Shown here: positions 36,092-45,382 of the stretch, piece by piece
Numbering within the stretch: position 1 is the stretch's first letter
Layout of the letters: each line of letters begins with the position of its first letter
Assembly (NCBI GenBank): GCA_023266215.1
Contig: JAHFRQ010000004.1
Span: 1 to 64,000, forward strand
DNA from: Gammaproteobacteria bacterium
Lineage (GTDB): Bacteria > Pseudomonadota > Gammaproteobacteria > Coxiellales > Coxiellaceae
Direction: 5' to 3'
DNA: 64,000 nt
The notes under the pieces: model-generated
Databases searched by the model: none
Seen by the model: the letters and a program-made list of their open reading frames with translations, nothing else
What the model was told of the DNA's origin: nothing
Position numbers and translations under genes: made by a program

Positions 36092-36718
36092 ATGGACTGT
36101 CTTGAACTCGAGAAAATTAAAACTAAAACCGATCATATTGCCCTGCACTCTAGTATTACGCTTTTTTCTAATATTATTATTGATTCAAAAATTACAACAC
36201 TGTTACACGAGATTTTGCTGACCCAACAGGGTTTAAATTTAATAATCAATATGTTAATTCAGTGCCGCAATCAAAATGGCGCGGTCTATATTGTCGGCAA
36301 TGGCGGCAGTGCTGCGATTGCAAGTCACGCAACGATTGATTTTTTAAATATGGCAAAAATGAAAGCAACTGCCATGCTGGATTCTGCCGTCACAACGTGT
36401 ATATCAAATGATTATGGCTATGAATATGTTTATTCCAAACAGCTTGAAAAATTTATTGGCCCGCAAGATGTATTAATTGCCATTAGTAGTTCAGGACAGT
36501 CTAAAAATATTATAAATGCAGTAAATATTGCAAAAAAAAATGATGCAAAAGTGATAACTTTAAGCGGATTTCAAGATAATAATCCACTGCGCCAAATCGG
36601 GCATTATAATTTATGGCTTAATTCAATAGATTATGGGCAAGTTGAAATTGGCCATGCATTTATATTGCATTATTTAACGGATCGTTTGCGAGAAAGCTTG
36701 ATTGAGGAGATGGCATGA
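36092..36718 (+). CDS. SIS-domain isomerase, GmhA-like
   Basis: Sugar isomerase-type protein of about 208 residues, resembling sedoheptulose-7-phosphate isomerase (GmhA). It shows the nucleotide/sugar-phosphate binding VGNGGSAAIASHA, SSSGQSKNI and a C-terminal GHAFILHYLTD helix. The longer TTG start two codons upstream is possible. Its stop overlaps the next gene (ATGA). Presence suggests a heptose or other keto-aldose phosphate step in this locus; the exact substrate is not determined. Confidence 0.85.
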   Translation: MDCLELEKIKTKTDHIALHSSITLFSNIIIDSKITTLLHEILLTQQGLNLIINMLIQCRNQNGAVYIVGNGGSAAIASHATIDFLNMAKMKATAMLDSAVTTCISNDYGYEYVYSKQLEKFIGPQDVLIAISSSGQSKNIINAVNIAKKNDAKVITLSGFQDNNPLRQIGHYNLWLNSIDYGQVEIGHAFILHYLTDRLRESLIEEMA

Positions 36719-37656
36719 AAATTTTAGTAACCGGTGGCTGTGGCTATAAAGGCAGCGTTTTAGTACCCAAATTATTAAAAAAAAATTATAAAATAATTGT
36801 TGTGGACACACAATGGTTTGGCAATTATTTAAAACCACATGAGAATTTAACTATTTTAAAAGCAGATGTTCGCGAGCCTAATTCAAATTGGTTTGACAAT
36901 ACTGACGCCATTATTCATTTGGCTTCTGTGTCTAATGATCCGTGTTCTGATTTAAATCCGAAATTAAGCTGGGAAATTGGACCGCTCTCTACCATGCGAT
37001 TAGTTGAAATGGCCATTGCTCATCAAGTAAAGCAATTTATTTATGCTTCATCGGGCAGCGTTTATGGTGTCAATGATTCACCCAAAGTGACGGAAGACTT
37101 GCCGCTTTCCCCTTTAACAGAATATAACAAAACAAAAATGGTGACAGAACGTGTTTTGTTAAGCTATCAAGATAAAATTATTACACAAATAGTAAGACCC
37201 GCAACGGTTTGTGGTTATTCAGAGAGAATGCGCTTAGATGTTTCTGTGAATATGATGACAATACAGGCTTTAACGAATAATGTTATGACTGTTTTTGGCG
37301 GCGATCAAGTGCGCCCCAATATTCATATTGATGATATTACCGATCTTTATTTATTTTTATTAGAACATAAAAATATCACGGGTATCTATAATGCCGGCTT
37401 TGAAAATTTATCGATTTTAGCTATTGCACAATTGGTGCAAAAATATGTCAAAGCAGACATAAAAATCACACCATCCAACGACCCCAGATCATATCGATTA
37501 TGCGCTGATAAATTATTAAAAACTGATTTTAGACCTAAAAAAACAGTTGAAAATGCAATTCAAGAAATGGTTGCGCAATTCCAATCTGGCTTTTTAAAGA
37601 ATGAAGAGCGTTTTTACAATTTGAAAACGATGAAAAATACTGGGGTAGGTGTTTGA
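36715..37656 (+). CDS. NAD-dependent sugar epimerase/dehydratase (extended SDR)
   Basis: 313 residues, Rossmann motif VTGGCGYKGS near the N-terminus, SSGSVYG and the catalytic YNKTK, as in UDP-sugar 4-epimerases and related reductases. The start overlaps the SIS gene and the stop overlaps the next SDR gene, so the three are tightly coupled. Substrate unknown. Confidence 0.88.
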   Translation: MKILVTGGCGYKGSVLVPKLLKKNYKIIVVDTQWFGNYLKPHENLTILKADVREPNSNWFDNTDAIIHLASVSNDPCSDLNPKLSWEIGPLSTMRLVEMAIAHQVKQFIYASSGSVYGVNDSPKVTEDLPLSPLTEYNKTKMVTERVLLSYQDKIITQIVRPATVCGYSERMRLDVSVNMMTIQALTNNVMTVFGGDQVRPNIHIDDITDLYLFLLEHKNITGIYNAGFENLSILAIAQLVQKYVKADIKITPSNDPRSYRLCADKLLKTDFRPKKTVENAIQEMVAQFQSGFLKNEERFYNLKTMKNTGVGV

Positions 37657-38639
37657 AATATTTAGTGTTGGGTAGTAACTCATTTGCAGGCGCCGCATTT
37701 GTTAATAATTTATTAGCAGAAGAACACAGCGTTGTGGGCGTGAGTCGTTCAGCTGAGCCCGATGCGCTTTTGTTATCCTATGCCAACAATAAAAATAAAA
37801 AATTATTTAGATTTTATCAATATGATATTAATTTACATTTTCTAGAAATTATAAAATTAATTAATGAATACAAACCAAATTATATTATCGATTTTGCAGG
37901 CCAAGGTATGGTTGCAGAAAGCTGGAAAAGTCCTGAAGAGTGGTATCAAACAAACTTTGTTTCAAAAGTGAGATTGCATAATTATTTGAGACAGTGTGAT
38001 TTTTTAGAGCGTTATGTGCGTGTTTCAACACCTGAGGTCTATGGCGGCACAGGAAGTGCTGTTGATGAGACGCAGCCATTTAATCCGTCAACGCCGTATG
38101 CCGTGTCGCATGCGGCTATTGATATGAGCTTACAAGCCTTTTATCGACAGTATCAGTTTCCTGTTATTGTAACCCGTTTCGCCAATTTTTATGGACCGCA
38201 TCAGCAATTATACAGAATTATTCCCAGAACCATTATTTATGGATTACTTGGGAAAAAGTTACAGTTGCATGGTGGCGGCACATCAGAGCGCGCATTTATT
38301 TATGGCGACGATGTTGCAAGCGGCATTAATGCTGCCATTAAAAATGGAACGTGTGGCGAAACTTATCATTTTTCAGCAGGGCAAACAATTTCAATTAAAA
38401 ATTTGGTTAAGTTAATTTGCGAAAGCTTAAGCATTAATTTTGAAGCATTGACAGAAATAGGGCCAGAGCGACCTGGAAAAGATGCGGTTTATTCTATGAA
38501 AACAAACAAATCAGAAGAAAAATTATCTTGGTCACCTAAAATTAATTTAGAAATTGGTGTGAATAAAACAATAGATTGGTTACAAGCTAATATTAACATG
38601 ATTAAAGCATTACCACTGGAATATAAACATAAACCATAG
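37653..38639 (+). CDS. Second NAD-dependent sugar epimerase/dehydratase
   Basis: 328 residues starting with TTG that overlaps the previous stop; GGGGTAGG gives a ribosome site. The dinucleotide motif reads GSNSFAGAAF, then STPEVYGG and GPHQQLYRIIPRT, resembling GDP-mannose or dTDP-glucose 4,6-dehydratase-type SDRs. The usual YxxxK is YAVSH here, so the lysine position carries histidine. This may be a subfamily trait or reduced activity. Confidence 0.85.
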   Translation: MKYLVLGSNSFAGAAFVNNLLAEEHSVVGVSRSAEPDALLLSYANNKNKKLFRFYQYDINLHFLEIIKLINEYKPNYIIDFAGQGMVAESWKSPEEWYQTNFVSKVRLHNYLRQCDFLERYVRVSTPEVYGGTGSAVDETQPFNPSTPYAVSHAAIDMSLQAFYRQYQFPVIVTRFANFYGPHQQLYRIIPRTIIYGLLGKKLQLHGGGTSERAFIYGDDVASGINAAIKNGTCGETYHFSAGQTISIKNLVKLICESLSINFEALTEIGPERPGKDAVYSMKTNKSEEKLSWSPKINLEIGVNKTIDWLQANINMIKALPLEYKHKP

Positions 38640-38657
38640 ATTCACCGGATGAATTAG

Positions 38658-39413
38658 ATGAGCAAAAATTTTGTTACGTCAAAAGTGGATAGTCAGCTTG
38701 AGGAAGGTCGTGGATATTATCTAGGATTTTGCTTTCAAAAAAGTGAATTACAGGAGGTGCTTGGTTTTATTCATGAGCAATGGCTAGGTAGAATCAAAGA
38801 AAAGTGCCCTCAGCATTGGAAAGAATTTTCTAATGCTGGCATCACAAGGTACCATGAATTTGCCCATCTTTTAGATCATGGATCGACTTGGACGAAGGAT
38901 GCGCGGATTTTTCCAAAAAATATTGCAGATAAAATCAGAAAAATGTCACTCATCAATGCGCTCGAGGAAGAGTATGGCCCCATTATCATCGCTGATGAAG
39001 AAGGTATTGGCTATGAAGAAATGGATTGGCGCTTGGTAAGGCCCAATCAACCAAATGATATTGGCCCGTTTCATGCAGATGCTTGGTTTCTTGAGTTAGG
39101 ACACGGTATTAAACCGCCTCACAATATGAAAGCCATTAAAGTTTGGGTTGCGCTTTGTTGCGAGCCTGGCCTAAATGGATTAAAAGTAGTGCCAGACTCG
39201 CAAAAAAAATCATGGCGATATCATGGTGAGTTTCGCCATAGCTTTGTAAAACCACAAATTGATGAAGACGAAGCAAATTTACCATCAATTTTGTTAAATA
39301 CTAAGCCCGGTGAGGCTGTGTTGTTTCATGATAAGTTATTACATGCAGGCGCATTGAATAAGGGAAAATATACACGCGTCAGTATGGAATTTATGATATT
39401 TGTAAATAAATAA
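38658..39413 (+). CDS. PhyH-like Fe(II)/2-oxoglutarate dioxygenase, second copy
   Basis: 251 residues, paralogue of the gene at 35325-36077. Iron ligands HADA (His139, Asp141) in IGPFHADAWF, distal His229 in DKLLHAGAL and Arg240 in YTRVSMEF. Both copies sit in the same operon with four other sugar genes between them, which points to duplication and perhaps two successive hydroxylations. It is 18 bases after the SDR gene. Confidence 0.82.
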   Translation: MSKNFVTSKVDSQLEEGRGYYLGFCFQKSELQEVLGFIHEQWLGRIKEKCPQHWKEFSNAGITRYHEFAHLLDHGSTWTKDARIFPKNIADKIRKMSLINALEEEYGPIIIADEEGIGYEEMDWRLVRPNQPNDIGPFHADAWFLELGHGIKPPHNMKAIKVWVALCCEPGLNGLKVVPDSQKKSWRYHGEFRHSFVKPQIDEDEANLPSILLNTKPGEAVLFHDKLLHAGALNKGKYTRVSMEFMIFVNK

Positions 39414-39414
39414 A

Positions 39415-40572
39415 ATGGATGGTTTTATGACAGTTGCAAATTTTTTACCAGAACAATACAAGCAAGACAGCCAATTAAAAATTAATCATAATTATTTGTC
39501 ACTACAATTTTCAGATTGCGATATTATTTTAGAAAAAATTAAAAAAGTAGTATTAAATAATGATTTTACATTAGGGGCCGCTGTTAATGCATTTGAAGCG
39601 CGCTTCAAAAATCTAATTCATGCAAAGCATGCCATAGGCGTTGGCAGTGGCACAGACGCCTTATTTTTAAGCTTAAAGGCACTGGGTATCAAAGAGGGTG
39701 ATGAGATTATTACAACCCCCTTTACATTTTATGCAACCATTGGCGCGATTGTCACAGCTGGCGCAAAGCCTGTTTTTGCAGACATATTGCCTGACTATAA
39801 TATTGACCCAGAGAAAATAGCTGAAAAAATTACCGCAAAAACAAAGGCTATTTTACCAGTGCATTGGGCAGGCAAGCCTTGCCACATGGATGAAATAAAT
39901 TTAATTGCTAAAAATAATAATTTATTTGTAATCGAAGATGCCTGTCATGCTATCTGTGCAACGTATAATAATAAATTTGCAGGTACATTGGGCGATATAG
40001 GTTGTTTTAGCTTTCATCCCTTGAAGAATTTAAATGTGTGGGGAGACGGCGGGATTATTACTACTAATTCAGATGAGCTTGCTAATAAATTAAATTTAAT
40101 GCGAAATCATGGTCTAAAAGGTAGAGACGAGTGCGTGTTGTTTTCCTATAATTCACGTCTTGATACAATTCAGGCAGTGGTGGCAGATCATTTATTATCA
40201 AAGCTTGATCACATAACTGAATCTAGAATTCGGCATGCCAATTATTTAGATCAAGGCTTAAAATCAATTCCAGAAATTAAAATCCCCCACAGAGAAAATA
40301 ATATTAAGCAAGTATATCATTTATACTCTATTTTAGCTGAAAATCGAGACGAATTAAAAAATTACTTAATAGAAAACGGCGTTGATGCCAAAGTGCATTA
40401 TCCTATTCCCATGCACTTACAGCCCGCTGCACATTATTTAAATTACAAGCTAGGTGATTTCCCGAATGCAGAGCGCGTTTGCTCAAAAACAGTCTCATTG
40501 CCAGTACATGAATTTATTACTCAAGAAGAATTGGATTATATGATTAATTTAATTAAAGAGTTTTATTTATGA
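39415..40572 (+). CDS. DegT/DnrJ/EryC1/StrS sugar aminotransferase, copy 1
   Basis: PLP-dependent enzyme that would convert a keto-sugar nucleotide to an amino sugar. 385 residues: GVGSGTDALFLSLKALG near residue 75, VIEDACHAI (about 172-180), and the PLP lysine Lys204 in FHPLKN. An ATG 12 bases downstream is an alternative start. It overlaps the next aminotransferase by four bases. Confidence 0.92.
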   Translation: MDGFMTVANFLPEQYKQDSQLKINHNYLSLQFSDCDIILEKIKKVVLNNDFTLGAAVNAFEARFKNLIHAKHAIGVGSGTDALFLSLKALGIKEGDEIITTPFTFYATIGAIVTAGAKPVFADILPDYNIDPEKIAEKITAKTKAILPVHWAGKPCHMDEINLIAKNNNLFVIEDACHAICATYNNKFAGTLGDIGCFSFHPLKNLNVWGDGGIITTNSDELANKLNLMRNHGLKGRDECVLFSYNSRLDTIQAVVADHLLSKLDHITESRIRHANYLDQGLKSIPEIKIPHRENNIKQVYHLYSILAENRDELKNYLIENGVDAKVHYPIPMHLQPAAHYLNYKLGDFPNAERVCSKTVSLPVHEFITQEELDYMINLIKEFYL

Positions 40573-41696
40573 GTGTAATGATAGAAAATAAATTAACTGT
40601 ACCCTTCGTTGATTTCAAAAAAAGATATCAGTTACAAAGAGATGAAATTCTACAAGGTGTCGATGCTGTTTTTTTCTCTGGAAATTATATTTTGGGAAAT
40701 TTTACAGAAGATTTAGAACGTGAATTATCAAATTTTTTAAACACACCTTATGTTCTAACGCTTGCCAACGGCACGGATGCCATTATTTTATCATTAAAAA
40801 TTTTGGAAATTGGCGCAGGGGATGAGGTGATTATACCCGTTAATTCCTTTGTGGCATCAGCCGGTGCTGTTGCAGCAGTGAATGCAAAACCTGTTTTTTG
40901 TGATATCAGAGATGATTTAAATATCGATGTTACAAAAATTCAAGCATTAATCACACCAAATACTAAAGCCATTATGCCAGTGCATTTAACGGGCCGACCT
41001 GCTGATATGAAAGCAATTATGAAAATTGCCAAAGAAAATAACTTATTTGTTATTGAGGATGCTGCACAATCTATTGGCGCTACCGTTGATGGAAGGCAAA
41101 CAGGAACAATAGGTGATTTTGGTTGTTTTAGTTTGCATCCCCTGAAAAATTTACACGCCTATGGCGATGGCGGCATTATTGCAACTAATAACAAAGCATA
41201 TTATGAAAAATTAAAATTACTCAGAAATCATGGGCTAATTAATCGCGATGTTTGTCAAGAATGGGGCTTAAACTCAAGACTTGATAGCGTTCAAGCAAAA
41301 ATAGTTTCATTAGGCTTGCAGCATTTAAATCAATGGAATTTGCAACGTCGAGAGAATGCTTTTAAATACCAATCAGCATTAAAAAATAGCGTTACTGTCC
41401 CAGTTGATTTAGATAATATCTATGCCGTTTATCACAATTTCGTTATTTTAACCGATAGACGCGATGCATTAGCTGAATATCTAAAAGACAATGGCATTGA
41501 TACCCGAGTGCATTACCCTATTCCTATTCATTTGCAACCTGCTGCCAAAAGCTTGGGCTATAAGTTGGGAGATTTTCCTGTTGCAGAAAGATGCGCAAAG
41601 CAAATGCTAAGCTTGCCTATTTATCCTGAGCTAGCAGATGATGCTATCGAATATGTGATTTTAAAAATAAATGAGTTTTTTAATAGAGAACAATAA
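40569..41696 (+). CDS. DegT/DnrJ/EryC1/StrS sugar aminotransferase, copy 2
   Basis: 375 residues, clearly related to the preceding gene: NGTDAIILSLK, VIEDAAQSIGA, PLP lysine Lys193 in LHPLKN, and HYPIPIHLQPAA near the C-terminus. The two are adjacent and overlapping, a tandem pair that probably arose by duplication. Two aminotransferases of this type imply two amino positions or two sugars. Confidence 0.92.
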   Translation: MSVMIENKLTVPFVDFKKRYQLQRDEILQGVDAVFFSGNYILGNFTEDLERELSNFLNTPYVLTLANGTDAIILSLKILEIGAGDEVIIPVNSFVASAGAVAAVNAKPVFCDIRDDLNIDVTKIQALITPNTKAIMPVHLTGRPADMKAIMKIAKENNLFVIEDAAQSIGATVDGRQTGTIGDFGCFSLHPLKNLHAYGDGGIIATNNKAYYEKLKLLRNHGLINRDVCQEWGLNSRLDSVQAKIVSLGLQHLNQWNLQRRENAFKYQSALKNSVTVPVDLDNIYAVYHNFVILTDRRDALAEYLKDNGIDTRVHYPIPIHLQPAAKSLGYKLGDFPVAERCAKQMLSLPIYPELADDAIEYVILKINEFFNREQ

Positions 41697-42919
41697 TGCA
41701 AATTTTAATGGCGATTTTTCGAAGACTGCTTTATGTCATTTCAATGCCTATTGCATTGATATTAGCCCTCATATCACCTTTTTTTAAAATAAGATTAATA
41801 GGTCTTCAGTCTTTTCGAATAGGGCATTATGCATTGACCACGGAATTAATGTTGTGTGCGCTTGACATGAATCAAGAAGAGAAAAAAAAGAGAACACTAT
41901 TTTACAATATGTCAAAACCTTGTAATATTCAGCTTTATAAAATGTGGAAACGCGTTATTCCTATCTTTCCATTTTCAAGACTGGCAATTCAAGTGGATCA
42001 TATTTTATCAATATTTCTAGGAAAATCGTATTGCGAAGATAAAATTAAAAAAGTATATGAATCATGTGCGACAGGAACGATAGACAAAGAAGGATTTTTA
42101 AAACAAATAGATAAGCCCAGATTATTTTTTACAAAAAAAGAAATATATAAAGCAAAAAATATTTTATTTCAATTGGGTATTTCAGATAAATCAAAATTTA
42201 TTTGTTTAATTGTGAGAGACTCAGCTTATTTGAATGCACATGATCCAAAAACAAACTGGAGTTATCACGATCATCGTAACGCCGATGTCATGACATACGA
42301 AAAGGCAGCGCGATATTTGGCTGATAAGGGGTATACGGTATTACGAATGGGAAAATACGTTAATCAGCAGTTTAATGTTGATCACCCAAACATTATTGAT
42401 TATGCAAATCATCCCCTTCGGTCTGATTTTATGGATATTTATTTATCAGCTCATTGCGAATTTTGTATTTCTACTTGTACGGGCTTGGATTGCGTCTCCC
42501 AAATTTTTAGAAAACCTGTTTTGCTAACCAATATTTCACCGGTATTTGGAGAAACATTGATGTGGTATCCTTGCACTTTATTTATTCCAAAATTTCTTAA
42601 AAATAAGGATAGCAATCAGCTATTAACGTTAAGTGAAGTTGCAAAAGCGTGTCATGAGCTTGCATCAAAGAATGCGCTAAATGAATTTTCTAAGAAAAAT
42701 TTAATTTTGGTTGAAAACAGTGAAGATGAAATATTGGCTGCAGTAAAAGAAATGGAAGCAAGAATATGTGGACGATGGCACGAATCAGAGCATGAACCAT
42801 TACTGCAGGCTCAATATTGGGAGCATTATAAAAAGCATTGCCCTGTGCCAGTTAATTATGTTTATATTAAAATGGCCGAAAATTTTTTACAAGAAAATAG
42901 CATGTTAATATTATCTTAG
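41696..42919 (+). CDS. TIGR04372-family glycosyltransferase-like protein
   Basis: 407 residues with an N-terminal hydrophobic segment (about 5-30) and the TIGR04372 features: RIGHYALTTE, FICLIVRDSAYL, the SYHDHRNADVMTYEKAARYL motif and TCTGLDCVSQIF. Members lie in surface-glycan loci and are predicted glycosyltransferases; none of the sequence reveals the donor. Its start shares a base with the previous stop. Confidence 0.82.
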   Translation: MQILMAIFRRLLYVISMPIALILALISPFFKIRLIGLQSFRIGHYALTTELMLCALDMNQEEKKKRTLFYNMSKPCNIQLYKMWKRVIPIFPFSRLAIQVDHILSIFLGKSYCEDKIKKVYESCATGTIDKEGFLKQIDKPRLFFTKKEIYKAKNILFQLGISDKSKFICLIVRDSAYLNAHDPKTNWSYHDHRNADVMTYEKAARYLADKGYTVLRMGKYVNQQFNVDHPNIIDYANHPLRSDFMDIYLSAHCEFCISTCTGLDCVSQIFRKPVLLTNISPVFGETLMWYPCTLFIPKFLKNKDSNQLLTLSEVAKACHELASKNALNEFSKKNLILVENSEDEILAAVKEMEARICGRWHESEHEPLLQAQYWEHYKKHCPVPVNYVYIKMAENFLQENSMLILS

Positions 42920-42928
42920 AGGCACACT

Positions 42929-43738
42929 ATGACGGATTTTACAGGGATTTTTGAAAATGGATACAGCATCATAGATTTTAGTAATACAAGGTGTATCAGG
43001 CTTATTCAAGATCAAATTAAATTACTATTCAAATCAGACCCCATTGAATTTCATCAAAAAGAAATGGAAGATGAACAGCGTTTAAATTTAATAAAGCAGG
43101 CGCAGGATAGATTGACAGAAACAGATATAGTTAAAAATTTACTGTCGGATAATTCAGAATGTATCAAGAGTTTGATTGGACCTGATGTAGATATTCAAAC
43201 AGGTCTTTATTTAAGAGTCTCAAGACCCAACATTGAAGGTGACTTGATTGATTGGCATCGTGATACATTTTATGGCAATTCACACTGGGAGCTTAACTTT
43301 TGGCTTCCCATTTTTCCGTTAGAAGAGGGCGCTGGGTTGATGCTTGCTGAAGGATCGCACCTGATATCGCCAAATAACGTCCATTATATTCAAGATAAGA
43401 ACTTATTTCGTCAGCAAGTAACAAAAGGATCTGTTGCAAGTCAGCTCGGTTTTCAATATGCTCCCAAATCAGAGGAGGCAATAACTCACATGGATATGTC
43501 GACAGTAAGATTAATAAGACCGAAAGTTGGGCAAGCTGTTCTTTTTTTCGGGCATATCGTTCACCGAGCGCAAAATTTTTCTGCCAAAACAAGAGTTAGC
43601 ATCGATGTTCGCATAAAGCATATGCTGGCTCCTACCAGTACGAAAGCGGGGTATTACCAGCCATTGTTTCGAAGCGAAATTACGCGCTGTATAGAAAAAA
43701 TGAATTTAATAGAAAAGGGAGTTTTTTGTGGAAATTAA
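42929..43738 (+). CDS. PhyH-like Fe(II)/2-oxoglutarate dioxygenase, third copy
   Basis: 269 residues, more distant from the two other copies. The iron motif is WHRDTF (His110, Asp112), with a distal His in FGHIVHRAQNF (His209 or His212) and Arg222 in KTRVSIDVR. PLEEGAGLMLAEGSH is a typical PhyH double-stranded helix segment. The coding end overlaps the next gene by 11 bases. Confidence 0.75.
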   Translation: MTDFTGIFENGYSIIDFSNTRCIRLIQDQIKLLFKSDPIEFHQKEMEDEQRLNLIKQAQDRLTETDIVKNLLSDNSECIKSLIGPDVDIQTGLYLRVSRPNIEGDLIDWHRDTFYGNSHWELNFWLPIFPLEEGAGLMLAEGSHLISPNNVHYIQDKNLFRQQVTKGSVASQLGFQYAPKSEEAITHMDMSTVRLIRPKVGQAVLFFGHIVHRAQNFSAKTRVSIDVRIKHMLAPTSTKAGYYQPLFRSEITRCIEKMNLIEKGVFCGN

Positions 43739-44381
43739 TTTAATGAAAAACTACCCACGCGTCAATCGAAATGTCACCGAACGCGCTCAAACAAAAACAG
43801 CTGAAGACAAGCGCATTGCTCAACAATTTGGAAAAGCCTTTTTTGATGGGACACGTGATCAGGGCTACGGCGGTTTTAATTATAATCCGAAATATTGGGA
43901 ACCGGTGGTTCCTGACTTTCAAAAACACTATGATTTAAGCAGTAAAAGCAGCGTTTTAGATATTGGTTGCGCCAAAGGATTTATGTTGCATGACATGGCA
44001 AGATTAATTCCTGATATTAATATCAAGGGGATTGATATTTCTGAATACGCTATTAATAATGCGATTGAAGCAGTGAAACCTTATTGCCAAGTGGCTTGTG
44101 CGACTAATTTGCCTTTTCCTGATCATAGTTTTGATTGTGTGATATCTATTACAACTTTGCACAATTTAGAAAAACCAGCATTAATTAAAGCGCTTCAAGA
44201 AATTGAAAGAGTAAAACGACAACATAGTTTTATTACAGTGGACGCTTATCATGATGATGCAGAAAAACAGCGCATGGAAGCCTGGAATCTAACAGCAAAA
44301 ACTGTATTACACGTCGATGAATGGAAAAAATTATTTCACGACGCAGGTTATACAGGCGATTACTATTGGTTTATACCATGA
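43728..44381 (+). CDS. Class I SAM-dependent methyltransferase
   Basis: 217 residues, GTG start at 43728 with GGGAG nine bases upstream. The SAM-binding motif VLDIGCAKGFML and a following GIDISEYA acidic residue are clear, and FDCVISITTLHNLEKP resembles motif II. Acceptor unknown; context suggests sugar O-, N- or C-methylation. Overlaps the E1-alpha gene by four bases. Confidence 0.88.
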   Translation: MEINLMKNYPRVNRNVTERAQTKTAEDKRIAQQFGKAFFDGTRDQGYGGFNYNPKYWEPVVPDFQKHYDLSSKSSVLDIGCAKGFMLHDMARLIPDINIKGIDISEYAINNAIEAVKPYCQVACATNLPFPDHSFDCVISITTLHNLEKPALIKALQEIERVKRQHSFITVDAYHDDAEKQRMEAWNLTAKTVLHVDEWKKLFHDAGYTGDYYWFIP

Positions 44382-45382
44382 TAATAGACAGCATAGATAA
44401 AAACGAAAAAATAGATTTATTGCACAGTATGCTGCGCATTCGCCTAATTGAAGAAGCGATTGCAGAAAATTATGGCCAGCAAAAAATGCGAACACCCGTG
44501 CATTTATCGATTGGACAAGAGGCCGCGGCTAGCGCTGCAGGATTTGCGCTTCGAAAAACAGATTATGCTGTCAGCGGACATCGCGCTCACGCACATTATT
44601 TGGCAAAGGGCGGAAATCTTAACGCCATGATTGCTGAAATTCACGGTAAAGTCACAGGCTGCTGTCGCGGTCGAGGCGGCTCAATGCATTTGATTGATCA
44701 ATCTGTTGGATTTATGGGAAGCACTGCAATTGTAGGCAATACGATTCCCATTGGCGTGGGTTTAGGGCTGTCTATTCAACTCAGTGGCGATGATCGTATA
44801 GCTTGCATTTTTTTAGGCGATGGCGCTATTGAAGAAGGCGTATTTTATGAGTCACTTAATTTTGCGGTGTTAAAAAATCTACCCGTATTATTTATTTGCG
44901 AAAATAATTTATATTCTGTTTATACGCCATTGCATAAACGTCAGCCCATTCATCGCAAGATTTTTGAGTTGGCACGTGCCATGGGCGCACATTCAGATTG
45001 TGTTGAAGCAGGTTATGATGTACTGGCTTGCGCTGAATCACTTGCTAAAATGGCTGAAAAAGTGCGTTTAAAGCAGGGTGTGGGCTTTGTAGAAATTTAT
45101 ACGTATCGTTATCGCGAGCATTGCGGCCCTCATTATGACAATGATATTGGTTATCGCGCTATTTCAGAATATGAAGCGTGGCTCAAAAAAGATTCTGTTA
45201 TTACTTTTCAGAAAAAATTGCTTCAAGACAATATTCTTACCGAATTAGATTTAGAAAAAATAAATCTTGATATTCAAAAAGAAATAAAATCAGCATTTGA
45301 ATTTGCAGAGCACTCTGCTTTTCCAGATAAAAATGAAGCATTAACAGAAGAATATCAAATGGAATCACTATGCGTCAGTTAA
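44378..45382 (+). CDS. Thiamine-diphosphate dehydrogenase E1 component, alpha subunit
   Basis: 334 residues; ATG at 44378 overlaps the preceding stop (ATGA). The TPP motif starts GDGAIEEG (147-) and ends ENN (Asn176, Asn177). GHRAHAHYLAKG and the RGRGGSMH segment also match the family. Pairs with the beta subunit directly downstream. E2 and E3 genes are absent here, so it is not a normal 2-oxoacid dehydrogenase complex. Confidence 0.92.
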   Translation: MIIDSIDKNEKIDLLHSMLRIRLIEEAIAENYGQQKMRTPVHLSIGQEAAASAAGFALRKTDYAVSGHRAHAHYLAKGGNLNAMIAEIHGKVTGCCRGRGGSMHLIDQSVGFMGSTAIVGNTIPIGVGLGLSIQLSGDDRIACIFLGDGAIEEGVFYESLNFAVLKNLPVLFICENNLYSVYTPLHKRQPIHRKIFELARAMGAHSDCVEAGYDVLACAESLAKMAEKVRLKQGVGFVEIYTYRYREHCGPHYDNDIGYRAISEYEAWLKKDSVITFQKKLLQDNILTELDLEKINLDIQKEIKSAFEFAEHSAFPDKNEALTEEYQMESLCVS

